From Oligoflexia bacterium (GTDB lineage: Bacteria; Bdellovibrionota; Bacteriovoracia; Bacteriovoracales; Bacteriovoracaceae): a DNA stretch of 64,000 nucleotides. The stretch lies in contig JADGAN010000019.1 in the NCBI GenBank assembly GCA_015231955.1, positions 16,594 to 80,593 on the forward strand, read 5' to 3'. A program made the translations under genes and the position numbers. Below, in pieces: positions 16,985 through 25,043 of this stretch; position 1 is the stretch's first letter, and each line of letters starts with the position of its first letter. The notes beneath the pieces are model-generated. The model had not been told where the DNA came from and did no database searches. It saw only the letters and a program-made list of their open reading frames with translations.

Positions 16985-17428
16985 TTACATTTTTCTAAAC
17001 TCTGCTTCAACATCGTCTGGCTTGGGGATGCTCTTTTTTGGTGGGTGCGCAGTTGCGAAGTGGGTACTGCGCCTGTTGATGACAATTTTTTCGGAGGACT
17101 CTCCTCCTAATGCCACCAGCCATGCGAGTACCACTAAAATTTTATTTTGGTTCCAATAGGTAATCGTTGCCAGGCATGCAACCAGTAGTCGTGGAAAGAA
17201 GAGCCACCCTAGCCACCACACGAGTCCACCAAAGGGAACGCTGGAGAAAAGTAGCGTAAGCCTAGGAAAGAAAGCGATGAAGAGGAGAAAGAGTGCTCCT
17301 CCTAGGTGTCCGCGATACGCCCAAAAATTGCTATTCCCCAGGGATTCATGAGTAAATTGGGAGATCAGGGCCACGGCACCGGTGATTGCTAGAAAGAGAA
17401 GTAGGATGTTCAGGAAGCTTTTTTTCAT
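16985..17428 (-). CDS. Small membrane protein of unknown function
   Basis: A start at 17428 gives 147 residues and avoids overlap with the divergent peptidase gene; a longer frame back to 17593 would overlap it and adds no recognisable sequence. The first helix (NILLLFLAITGAVALI) could be a membrane anchor or signal. About three further hydrophobic segments follow (HLGGALFLLFIAFFPRL, VPFGGLVWWLGWLFFPRLLVACLAT, ILVVLAWLVALGG), then a hydrophilic C-terminal tail ending KPDDVEAEFRKM. No family is recognised. Confidence 0.55.
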   Translation of the reverse strand: MKKSFLNILLLFLAITGAVALISQFTHESLGNSNFWAYRGHLGGALFLLFIAFFPRLTLLFSSVPFGGLVWWLGWLFFPRLLVACLATITYWNQNKILVVLAWLVALGGESSEKIVINRRSTHFATAHPPKKSIPKPDDVEAEFRKM

Positions 17429-17574
17429 GGTGTGCTCGCTTGGTAACCTCAGTTGTCTTTGTCTGTTTGCTAATGTGACGTCATTGTCATGAGTTAGAAG
17501 TATTGTTTTCATAAGGTCACACTTGGGCACTATAATGCCATTTATTATTGGCGTTGAACAGTCAGGGATAAATG

Positions 17575-19185
17575 ATGGGACAACTTTTTGCAAGGATAAG
17601 CATGGTTTTTATTGTTGCGGCCTCTGCTGCGATTGAGGTGGAGGCGTGTACGCCTAACTCATCGGAGGCGCTAGGGGCCTTAATCGAGGCCCAGCAGCAC
17701 CTCGAGTGGTATGGTGCAGATGATAAGGATATTCAAAAGGCCCAGTGCCTAGGACAGCAAACGTTTAAAGATGAGGAGTTGCTTTACTATTTTAAGCAGA
17801 AGTACCAAGTAGAAGCGCCTCAAGTACCTCAAGCGCCTACAGTGAAAAAGCTGAGTAAGGAGATTAATGGAGTTCAGTTTGTCGATGAGCATCCGCAGAT
17901 GCTCTCGCTCTTTAAAAAGTTGAGCAAACAAAACCCCATGAAGTGTGCTTACGGAGTGATGTGCCCCCAGAGGCATTATAGTGTCTCTCCTGCGTGTACG
18001 AAAGTGGTGTGTGCGATGGAGGAGATCTTTGGGCAAGGGGTAGGTGTCCGGCTGCTCTATTTATTGGATCGCTATGGGTTTAATGGCTCTCACCATGTTT
18101 ATGTTGAGTCTGCTCCATGGACAGCAGAGGAGTTGGATGTTGCTTTGGCGGCATTAGGTGATCTTCCCGATTTTTTATTACCGCAAAACGAGAATAAAAA
18201 ATTTACTCACTACTTACGTGGAGAGGGAGAGGAGAGAACTGTTGGCAACGCAACGATCTCGATCTTTGATCGCTGGAATCAGAAGAGTGCTCAGGGGAAA
18301 AAGTATACGATAGTGCATGAGCTTGGCCACTATCTTGCGAGTGCGATGGATGGCCTTGATAAAACTCCAGAGTGGCTCTCTTTTAGTGGGTGGGACAAAG
18401 GCACGTCGCATGCGCTAGCAGTTTTTCCCTCCGACTATGCTAAAACCAACGCCGATGAGGATTTTGCAGAATCGGTGGTCACCTACCGTTACAATCCGCT
18501 AAGGCTTCAGGTCTTTTCTCCAGAAAAATATGCTTACATCAAAAAACACCTCTTTGCGGGATTAGAATATATTAATGAGAAACAGTGTGAGAAGACGCAA
18601 TCAATGGTGTATCAGGCAGAGCAAGCAGTTTTAGCAAAGGAGAAGCGGCATTTCGATCAGCAGTATGCGCTGAATAGTTTTCAAGAGTGTAGTTCACTCT
18701 TAATCAATCTTTTTGTTGATGGCGATAGCACGGCCAAGGCCCAACAGTGTGTGAAGAGGATACACTTCGCAGCTAGTATTAAGAGCGTTGCAGATGAGAA
18801 GCAACTGCGGCCACAGTTGCTGAAAAAATTTCAAAATCAAGAGGCAGAAAAGTTTGTGAGTACAAAGAGTACCCAATACGTTTACGATCAAGTTTTACAT
18901 TTGATTGCTGATTCGATAGAAAAGCTGCTTCAAGAGAAAAAAGAGTATATCATCTTAAGCAATAAAAGCAAAGAGGCGCGCTGTGAGGCGATTACCGGTC
19001 GCTATGTGTATCAATCTGCCAAGGAGGCGCTAGCGGTGTTTGGGGAAAATAGCTACTATCAGCAGCGAGAAAAGCTCAATAGCATTGCTCAAAAGGTGTG
19101 TGCCGAATGGGAGCTTAACGATTGGCCGACAAAAGAGGAGGTTGTTGCCTCTTTGAAAAAACTGCTGCCTCAAGAGTTGCAATAG
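17575..19185 (+). CDS. Secreted zinc metallopeptidase-like protein (HExxH)
   Basis: The product of about 536 residues begins with a signal peptide (MVFIVAASAAIEVEA). YTIVHELGHYLASA contains HELGH at residues 248-252, the zinc-binding motif of gluzincin-type peptidases. About 47 residues later NADEDFAESVVTYRYNP supplies a plausible third ligand, Glu299, as in Pro-Pro endopeptidase/anthrax lethal factor-like C-terminal domains. Cysteines near residues 20 and 120-145 may form disulfides. The C-terminal 200 residues are helical and lysine/glutamine-rich. It probably acts in the periplasm or outside the cell, on an unknown substrate. Two ATGs at 17572 and 17575 compete; the second has better spacing from AGGGA. 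Confidence 0.75.
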   Translation: MGQLFARISMVFIVAASAAIEVEACTPNSSEALGALIEAQQHLEWYGADDKDIQKAQCLGQQTFKDEELLYYFKQKYQVEAPQVPQAPTVKKLSKEINGVQFVDEHPQMLSLFKKLSKQNPMKCAYGVMCPQRHYSVSPACTKVVCAMEEIFGQGVGVRLLYLLDRYGFNGSHHVYVESAPWTAEELDVALAALGDLPDFLLPQNENKKFTHYLRGEGEERTVGNATISIFDRWNQKSAQGKKYTIVHELGHYLASAMDGLDKTPEWLSFSGWDKGTSHALAVFPSDYAKTNADEDFAESVVTYRYNPLRLQVFSPEKYAYIKKHLFAGLEYINEKQCEKTQSMVYQAEQAVLAKEKRHFDQQYALNSFQECSSLLINLFVDGDSTAKAQQCVKRIHFAASIKSVADEKQLRPQLLKKFQNQEAEKFVSTKSTQYVYDQVLHLIADSIEKLLQEKKEYIILSNKSKEARCEAITGRYVYQSAKEALAVFGENSYYQQREKLNSIAQKVCAEWELNDWPTKEEVVASLKKLLPQELQ

Positions 19186-19206
19186 TTGCAGGAGTAGCAA
19201 AAAGAA

Positions 19207-19830
19207 TTATTTCAGGCGTTCACGGCAAGAGTGCACTTTGCAATCTTTACAGGCCGGCAGAGGGCGCTTAGCAAGTAGCAAGCGATGAACCTCCATAGGT
19301 GCGGCCACTAAAATCCCTTGGGTGGACTTTACAGGGGAGAGCATGAAGTTACTACTAAGAGTAATGCCAATAGATTTGGCCTCCAATAAATCGTAGATAA
19401 GTTTTTGATGTGCGATGGGAAATCCACAATATCCAGGCGCGTACCCGAGCGTCTCTTTTGAGTGTGCGTTTGCCAACTCTTCTGCTACCTGTTCTGTGAG
19501 TGCAGAGGCCATATGATCAAGAAAGAGCGCAAGCGTATACTGATCGCTTGCAAAGAGCGCTTCGAGCTCTTTGCTAACAGCTTCACCGATGGTGCAGGCA
19601 AAGAGTGCAAGGGAGGAGGCCTTGTAAAAAGTCTCCTCAAAGGGAGGAGTTAGCAGCGGAAGCAGCTCGGGATCACTGGCGGTAACACTCTTTACTAACG
19701 ATTGTGGAGCAGCAGACGCTAGCAGTTTATCGTAAGCGACATCTAATAACTCTTGCATGGAAGAGTTCTCTTTGATGTTGGAATATTTGGCGGTGACGTA
19801 ATTAATGGCCTGGGATTTACTAAGATTCAT
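19207..19830 (-). CDS. MetH activation-domain-like protein
   Basis: The 207-residue product resembles the reactivation (S-adenosylmethionine-binding) domain of cobalamin-dependent methionine synthase. Evidence is LGYAPGYCGFPIAHQKLIYDLLEAKSIGITLSSNFMLSPVKSTQGI at residues 127-172, where the family has GYxPGYCGWxxxxQ..LF.LL and M.P.KSVSG. The C-terminus carries CKDCKVHSCRER, a three- or four-cysteine patch also seen in stand-alone versions. Such proteins accompany corrinoid methyltransferases. Neither MetH nor a B12 transporter is adjacent here, so the partner is unknown. No strong ribosome site is seen before the ATG. Confidence 0.72.
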   Translation of the reverse strand: MNLSKSQAINYVTAKYSNIKENSSMQELLDVAYDKLLASAAPQSLVKSVTASDPELLPLLTPPFEETFYKASSLALFACTIGEAVSKELEALFASDQYTLALFLDHMASALTEQVAEELANAHSKETLGYAPGYCGFPIAHQKLIYDLLEAKSIGITLSSNFMLSPVKSTQGILVAAPMEVHRLLLAKRPLPACKDCKVHSCRERLK

Positions 19831-19916
19831 ATAAATAAGTGTAGTAAAGTGTCGTAAAGAGTCAGGACAACTAAAGAGAAGTGTCCTGGCCCTTCACTAA
19901 ATAAAGCTAAAAAAAA

Positions 19917-21239
19917 TTAAACAAATTTTTTACGCAAAATCGTCTCAAGATTTGGAGTACCAATCTCTTGTAGTTCGTACTGAACGCGAACATGAGGTTT
20001 CTTAATGTTGATTACTCTTGAGAGATCAATGGGGGTACCAATGATCACAAGGTCGCAATCAATCGAGTTAATGGTATTCTCAAGGTCGCGAATCTGTTCA
20101 TTGCCGTAACCCATTGCTGGAAGGAGTGTTCCAATGTAAGGATACTTTTTGAAAGTCTCAGCAATTCTTCCCTTAACGAAAGGACGAGGATCGATGATTT
20201 CGGCGGCATTGTACTTTTGAGCAGCAACCACACCAGCGCCAATCTTCATCTCACCATGAGTGAGGGTTGGACCATCTTCAACTACGAGTACGCGTTTACC
20301 GGCGATTTTTTCGTAATCTACTACGGTCAGCGGAGAAGCAGCTTCAATGATAACAGCTTGAGGATTTGTTGCTTGTACATTAGCGCGAACAGTGGCGACA
20401 TCTTGATAATTGGCAACATCAATTTTATTGATGACCACTACGTGAGCACGATTGATATTTACTTCACCTGGATGATAGCGAAGCTCATGGCCTGGACGAA
20501 GCGGATCGACTACCACCACTTCTAAATCTGATTTATAGAATGGATAATCGTTATTACCGCCATCCCATAAAATGATGTCTGCCTCTTTCTCTGCTTCTCT
20601 TAAGATTGCTTCATAGTCAACACCGGCGTAAATCACACTGCCAAGAGCGATGTGTGGTTCATACTCTTCCATCTCTTCAATGGTACACTTGTGTTTTTTG
20701 AGGTCTTCGAGAGAGGCATAACGCTGAACTTTTTGAGCGGCGATATCACCGTAAGGCATAGGGTGACGGATGGAAACAACTTTTTTTCCAAACGACTTTA
20801 AGATGTTGATGATTCTTCTGGTGGTTTGTGATTTTCCACAACCGGTTCTGGCAGCACAAATAGAGACCACAGGTTTGGTGGATTTAATTTGTGTATTGTT
20901 GCTTCCAAGCATGCGGAAATCGGATCCAAGAGCGAGCACTAGAGATGCTTTATGCATAACATACTCATGTTGAACATCACTGTAAGAGAAGATCACTTCG
21001 TCAATTTTTTCTTTCTTGATAATCTCTTTAAGATCAGCTTCGGCCAAAATTGGAATCCCTTTTGGATAGAGTGGGCCTGCAAGTTCTGCTGGATAAACTT
21101 TGCCATCAATATCTGGAATTTGAGTGGCAGTAAAGGCGACAATTTCGTAACTTGGATTGTTCCTAAAGGTTGTGTTGAAATCGTGAAAATCGCGACCTGC
21201 TGCGCCCATAATAACGACACGTTTCTTACTCGTACTCAT
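19917..21239 (-). CDS. COG2403 GTPase, cyclic 2,3-diphosphoglycerate synthetase-like
   Basis: The 440-residue protein starts RVVIMGAAGRDFHDFN (residues 7-22). A P-loop segment SICAARTGCGKSQTTRRI lies near residues 127-144, WDGGNNDYPF near 226-235 and VINKIDVAN near 271-279. These match COG2403, homologous to archaeal cyclic 2,3-diphosphoglycerate synthetase. The start at 21239 is chosen because GGAGGT lies seven bases upstream; an ATG at 21254 has no such site and itself overlaps the leader. Archaeal enzymes make an osmo/thermo-protectant. The bacterial members' role is unsettled, so I keep the call at family level. It lies beside glnA, with about 120 bases between. Confidence 0.82.
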   Translation of the reverse strand: MSTSKKRVVIMGAAGRDFHDFNTTFRNNPSYEIVAFTATQIPDIDGKVYPAELAGPLYPKGIPILAEADLKEIIKKEKIDEVIFSYSDVQHEYVMHKASLVLALGSDFRMLGSNNTQIKSTKPVVSICAARTGCGKSQTTRRIINILKSFGKKVVSIRHPMPYGDIAAQKVQRYASLEDLKKHKCTIEEMEEYEPHIALGSVIYAGVDYEAILREAEKEADIILWDGGNNDYPFYKSDLEVVVVDPLRPGHELRYHPGEVNINRAHVVVINKIDVANYQDVATVRANVQATNPQAVIIEAASPLTVVDYEKIAGKRVLVVEDGPTLTHGEMKIGAGVVAAQKYNAAEIIDPRPFVKGRIAETFKKYPYIGTLLPAMGYGNEQIRDLENTINSIDCDLVIIGTPIDLSRVINIKKPHVRVQYELQEIGTPNLETILRKKFV

Positions 21240-21360
21240 GCTGGTAACCTCCATCGCATTAACTTAGCTATTAGTGTTCAAGATTAAAAAATTGAATTTT
21301 AGTCTCGGAGTGAATTTACGCTTTGTAAAGCCGTAGGCAGTCAAAGAGAGGAAAAATATT

Positions 21361-22704
21361 TTAAAAATTGATGAGGTATTGATCCACTTCCCAATTGTGA
21401 ACAAAGGAGGTGTAAGCTTCCCACTCTTTACGTTTTGCTTCGTAAAAGTGGTTGTAAATATGTTCTCCTAGCGCCGCTTTTAGCACCTCATCGCGCTTTA
21501 AGTAGTGGAGCGCCTCTGAGAGATTGGCGGGAATGTTGCTAATTTTGAGGCGTGCTTTTTCTCTTTGGGTCATTTCAAAGATATTTTTATTCACAGGTGC
21601 TGGTGGAACCATTTTCTTTTTAATGCCGTCGAGCCCCGCTGCCAGCATCACCGCAAGCGCTAGGTAGGGATTGCAAGCGGGATCGGGCACACGCACTTCA
21701 ATACGCGTGCTCTTGCCTCTCTTTGCAGGGATACGAATGAGAGGACTGCGGTTCTTTTCTGACCAGGCAATATTAATAGGAGCTTCATAGCCCGGTACCA
21801 GACGCTTGTAAGAGTTGATCAGTGGATTGGTGATTGCCACCATCCCTTTGGAGTGTTCGAGTATGCCTGCTAAATATTGCAGGCATAGTTTGCTTAATTG
21901 CCACTCACCCTTAGCATCGAAGAAAACATTTTTATCATCTTTAAAGAGCGATTGGTGACAGTGCATACCGTTTCCGGAAAGTCCGAAGACCGGTTTAGGC
22001 ATAAAGGTTGCGTGCATACCATGGCGAGTAGCAATCTTTTTGACCACCAGTTTAAAGGTGATAATATTATCGGCCGCAGTAACTGCATCTTCATATTTAA
22101 AATCGATTTCGTGCTGGCCAGGAGCAACCTCATGGTGGCCGGCCTCTACCTCAAAGTCAAGGCGTTGCAACACCTTGATAATCTCACGACGAACAATTTC
22201 GCCCTCATCAACCGGTGCCATATCAAAGTAACCACCACGATCATTGGTGGTTAGAGTGACGTTGTTGCTAATGGGATCTTTTTTAAAGATAAAGAACTCC
22301 GCTTCCGGACCGACAACCATATTAAATCCCATCTTTGCCGCCTCTTTAGCGGCGCGGATGAGTGTTAGCCGTGGACACCCATCAAATTCGCTACCATCGG
22401 CATTGTGAACATTGCAGATAAGGCGTGCCACCTTGTCTTCACTTTTATCGCCCCAATCGTAAATGCGAAAAGTAGCAAGATCGGGAACTAAGAGCATATC
22501 AGACTCTTCAATTCGCACGAAACCATCGATGGAGGAGCCATCGAAAAGGATCTCTCCGTTTAAGGCCTTCTCGAATTGCGAGGAGGGAACCTCTACATTT
22601 TTACAGATACCAAAGATGTCGATGAACTGCAGTTGTAAGAAATCGATCTTGTTTTTCTTTAAGTTTTCGAGAATACTATTTTTGGTGAAGTTTTTTTGCG
22701 CCAT
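21361..22704 (-). CDS. glnA: Glutamine synthetase, type I
   Basis: The 447-residue product has all GSI signatures: DGSSIDGF near residue 52, VVGPEAEFFIF near 122, HHEVAPGQHEIDF near 187, and NPLINSYKRLVPGYEAP near 284. RSPLIRIPAKRGKSTRIEVRVPDPACNPYLA follows near 310-340. It makes glutamine from glutamate, ammonia and ATP in the cytosol. Where enteric enzymes carry the adenylylated NLYDLP tyrosine it has NIFEMT, so it resembles the GSI-alpha group, which is not controlled by adenylylation. AAAGGA lies before the ATG at 22704; the upstream ATG at 22743 lacks a site. A palindrome of TTGCAA type lies in the leader. Confidence 0.96.
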   Translation of the reverse strand: MAQKNFTKNSILENLKKNKIDFLQLQFIDIFGICKNVEVPSSQFEKALNGEILFDGSSIDGFVRIEESDMLLVPDLATFRIYDWGDKSEDKVARLICNVHNADGSEFDGCPRLTLIRAAKEAAKMGFNMVVGPEAEFFIFKKDPISNNVTLTTNDRGGYFDMAPVDEGEIVRREIIKVLQRLDFEVEAGHHEVAPGQHEIDFKYEDAVTAADNIITFKLVVKKIATRHGMHATFMPKPVFGLSGNGMHCHQSLFKDDKNVFFDAKGEWQLSKLCLQYLAGILEHSKGMVAITNPLINSYKRLVPGYEAPINIAWSEKNRSPLIRIPAKRGKSTRIEVRVPDPACNPYLALAVMLAAGLDGIKKKMVPPAPVNKNIFEMTQREKARLKISNIPANLSEALHYLKRDEVLKAALGEHIYNHFYEAKRKEWEAYTSFVHNWEVDQYLINF

Positions 22705-22727
22705 AATGAATCCTTTGTTGTGATTAA

Positions 22728-22817
22728 TATGCAAAAATTGCAAAACATAACCGAGATTTTTGCAATTGTACGCTATGTAGTTGCATGATGCTAGTTAAAA
22801 TATGCAAAATATGCAAA
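22728..22817. promoter_or_regulatory. TGCAAAA-motif cluster with palindrome upstream of glnA
   Basis: ATTGCAAAA at 22737-22745 pairs with TTTTGCAAT at 22758-22766 across a 12-base spacer. Further ATATGCAAAA copies lie at 22728, near 22800 and near 22808. The divergent permease gene shares this intergenic region. Clustered repeats in a glutamine synthetase leader suggest an operator for nitrogen control, but the regulator is not identifiable from the window. Confidence 0.4.
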
Positions 22818-22972
22818 AAAACAAAAGCACTAAATAAAAAACAGCGAATCAAAGCAATCGAGTGATCCAAAGCGAAGGTTGAAAATAACTTTACAGCATG
22901 CAAGGATCACGATAGCGTTTTGCTTTAAAAGCATAGTAGATGCTATAAAATAATACATCATAGGTTTTTTGC

Positions 22973-24037
22973 ATGAACCATCGTTTTTTCTTCATTGTTT
23001 TGTTGTCAGCACTGCTCTTTGCGCTTTCTACGCCGCTTAGTAAAATTTTCTTAGGAACCTTTTCACCACTTTTTCTCGCAGGATTTTTCTACTTAAGTGG
23101 TGCACTTTTTTTATTACCCTTCTCTTGGCGTACACTTGCGAGCGAGCTTCGCTATCTTAAGCGCAATCGCCAAGATCGCTTACGTATCATTGGCGGGGTG
23201 GTGAGTGGAGGTATTATTGGCCCCATCTTTTTACTCTACGGAATTAAACTTAGCGATGCTACCTCTGCTTCACTTCTTCTCAATATGGAGACAGTGGCCA
23301 CGGCGATATGGGCGCACTTTCTCTTTAACGAACATTTTAGCAAGCGTGTGCTAATCTCCTCGATGCTTACGGTGGTGGCCGGGATACTGCTGGTGTTTGA
23401 TTTTAATTACAATATTCACTGGGGAGGAGTTTTGGTGATGCTGGCCTGTTTTAGTTGGGGCCTTGATAACAACTTTACTGCAACAGTTCAAGGGGTTTCA
23501 CCAACCACCAATACCATCATCAAAGGAGTATGTGCTGGGATTTTTAATATCACCCTCGCTTTTTGTTTCGAGCGTGATCTACAAAGTGCGCCACTCTTTT
23601 TTTATAGTTGGACCTTGGTCGGGGCGATGGTAATTGGGGCGCTCTCCTATGGTGCAAGTATCTCTCTCTATATCACGGGCGCCCGTTTTCTAGGGGCCAC
23701 TAGATCGCAAATCCTCTTTACCACTCATCCCTTTCTAGGAGGATTAATCTCCTATTTGATTTTTAAAGATAGCTTAACCATAAATTTTGTTTTGGCCTTA
23801 TGTTTAATGTTGCTTTCGCTATTTATCCTCTACTATGAGCACCACCGGCACACGCACTTGCATCCGTCGGAAGAGCATGAACACGAACATGCACACGATG
23901 ACGAGCACCACAGTCACCATCATCAGCACCAATATCAACACGATCATCAAGAAAAGCATACCCACAAACATGCTCATAGTGAAGTAGAGCATGAGCACCA
24001 CCACTACCCCGATCTCCATCACCGGCATCAGCACTAA
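22973..24037 (+). CDS. EamA/DMT permease with histidine-rich C-terminal tail
   Basis: The first 288 residues form two EamA repeats with about ten transmembrane helices (first LSALLFALSTPLSKIFLG, last FVLALCLMLLSLFILYY). The last 66 residues are mostly His, Glu and Asp, with dozens of HxH pairs ending PDLHHRHQH. Such tails in the family are probably cytosolic metal buffers, so zinc, nickel or cobalt transport is inferred; no substrate is shown. It is divergent from glnA. Its stop overlaps by four bases the convergent stop of the solute-binding protein gene. Confidence 0.85.
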   Translation: MNHRFFFIVLLSALLFALSTPLSKIFLGTFSPLFLAGFFYLSGALFLLPFSWRTLASELRYLKRNRQDRLRIIGGVVSGGIIGPIFLLYGIKLSDATSASLLLNMETVATAIWAHFLFNEHFSKRVLISSMLTVVAGILLVFDFNYNIHWGGVLVMLACFSWGLDNNFTATVQGVSPTTNTIIKGVCAGIFNITLAFCFERDLQSAPLFFYSWTLVGAMVIGALSYGASISLYITGARFLGATRSQILFTTHPFLGGLISYLIFKDSLTINFVLALCLMLLSLFILYYEHHRHTHLHPSEEHEHEHAHDDEHHSHHHQHQYQHDHQEKHTHKHAHSEVEHEHHHYPDLHHRHQH

Positions 24038-24849
24038 GGTTTAGAGGAGCTTCCCGTAATGCCCGTAAAGGCAGCTCCTGGGAGGAGATACTCCTGATAC
24101 TCTCCATTGTCGATTAACTGTTTTAGACTACGATCAAAGCGCTCCATCAGCTGCTTATTACGACTCACTTTTTTTGAGAGCAATAAGTATATTGAGTTGG
24201 CGATCACTGGGCTTGTGGCATAAACAATTTGTGCTTGCTCCTTCTCGGTCAAATGCTGCTTGATGATTGCTAAGCCTACTTTTACCTCGATAGGTACTAA
24301 ATCAACTCGGCCTGCAAGCAGTTTTTTAAAATTGAGGAGGTCATCCTTTGCATACTCTATATTGAGTTGTTTATTCGCGGCCATCTCATCAAGACCACCG
24401 CCATAGTGGTAACCTCTGCTAAGACCAATGCGATATTTTTTTAACTCACTCAAAGATTCTTCGTTAACAGTTAAGGATTTTCGATGGAAGAAGACTGAAA
24501 CCGTAGTATAGATAGGTTCTTTGCTAATATAAAAATCGCGTGCTCTATCATCGGTAATAGACCAAGCAAGTGTTCCATCCCACTCACCCGCTCTTGCGAG
24601 ATCTAATCCTCTCATCCAAGGATAAAATCCATAATGAACATCGATGTTTTCCAAGGCAAAGGCCTTGGAAACAATCTCCGAGAGTACACCATAATTTGGC
24701 GCTTTTTCTGAAAGTAGAGGTGCCCACTCCCCATTGGTGAGATTGATGACTTGGCGATCAGCTGCAGATACGATCGAAACAAGCGTCATCATTAGTATTA
24801 AAGTTGTAGTACGCCACAATCTTCTATTCATATTTTCATTGTAGATCAT
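24034..24849 (-). CDS. Periplasmic solute-binding protein, family 3-like
   Basis: The 271-residue protein has a signal peptide (hydrophobic core LILMMTLVSIVSA, residues 16-28). It follows the type II periplasmic fold of amino-acid-binding proteins: NGEWAPLLSEKAPNYGVLSEIVSKAF, then FYPWMRGLDLARAGEWDGTLAWSITDDRARDFYISKEPI, then YRIGLSRGYHYGG and GRVDLVPIEVKVGLAII. The start at 24849 is ten bases after GGAGGT; the frame is open further upstream without a site. No permease or ATPase genes are adjacent, so it may act as an orphan sensor- or enzyme-type member rather than an ABC transport component. Confidence 0.8.
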   Translation of the reverse strand: MIYNENMNRRLWRTTTLILMMTLVSIVSAADRQVINLTNGEWAPLLSEKAPNYGVLSEIVSKAFALENIDVHYGFYPWMRGLDLARAGEWDGTLAWSITDDRARDFYISKEPIYTTVSVFFHRKSLTVNEESLSELKKYRIGLSRGYHYGGGLDEMAANKQLNIEYAKDDLLNFKKLLAGRVDLVPIEVKVGLAIIKQHLTEKEQAQIVYATSPVIANSIYLLLSKKVSRNKQLMERFDRSLKQLIDNGEYQEYLLPGAAFTGITGSSSKP

Positions 24850-25043
24850 AATAAATGCTACCTCCAACGTCATAAATAAAAAAAACTTGAAATTCCTACA
24901 ATCCTCATGAGTTATCATCTCCTCCTAAACTCACCCTCTACTCAATATTTCTTATTGATGCCCAATATATTTGTTTATACAATCGACCACCACAAGTGAC
25001 ATGCACTTGTGGTTTCGCGGATGCTAAATCAAGGAGTGTGGCA

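Noticed and set aside
23823-24107. Minus-strand frames over the His-rich tail
   Set aside because: They arise from the CAC/CAT repeats of the permease tail and show only low-complexity Val/Leu/Met or Gly/Ala/His runs.
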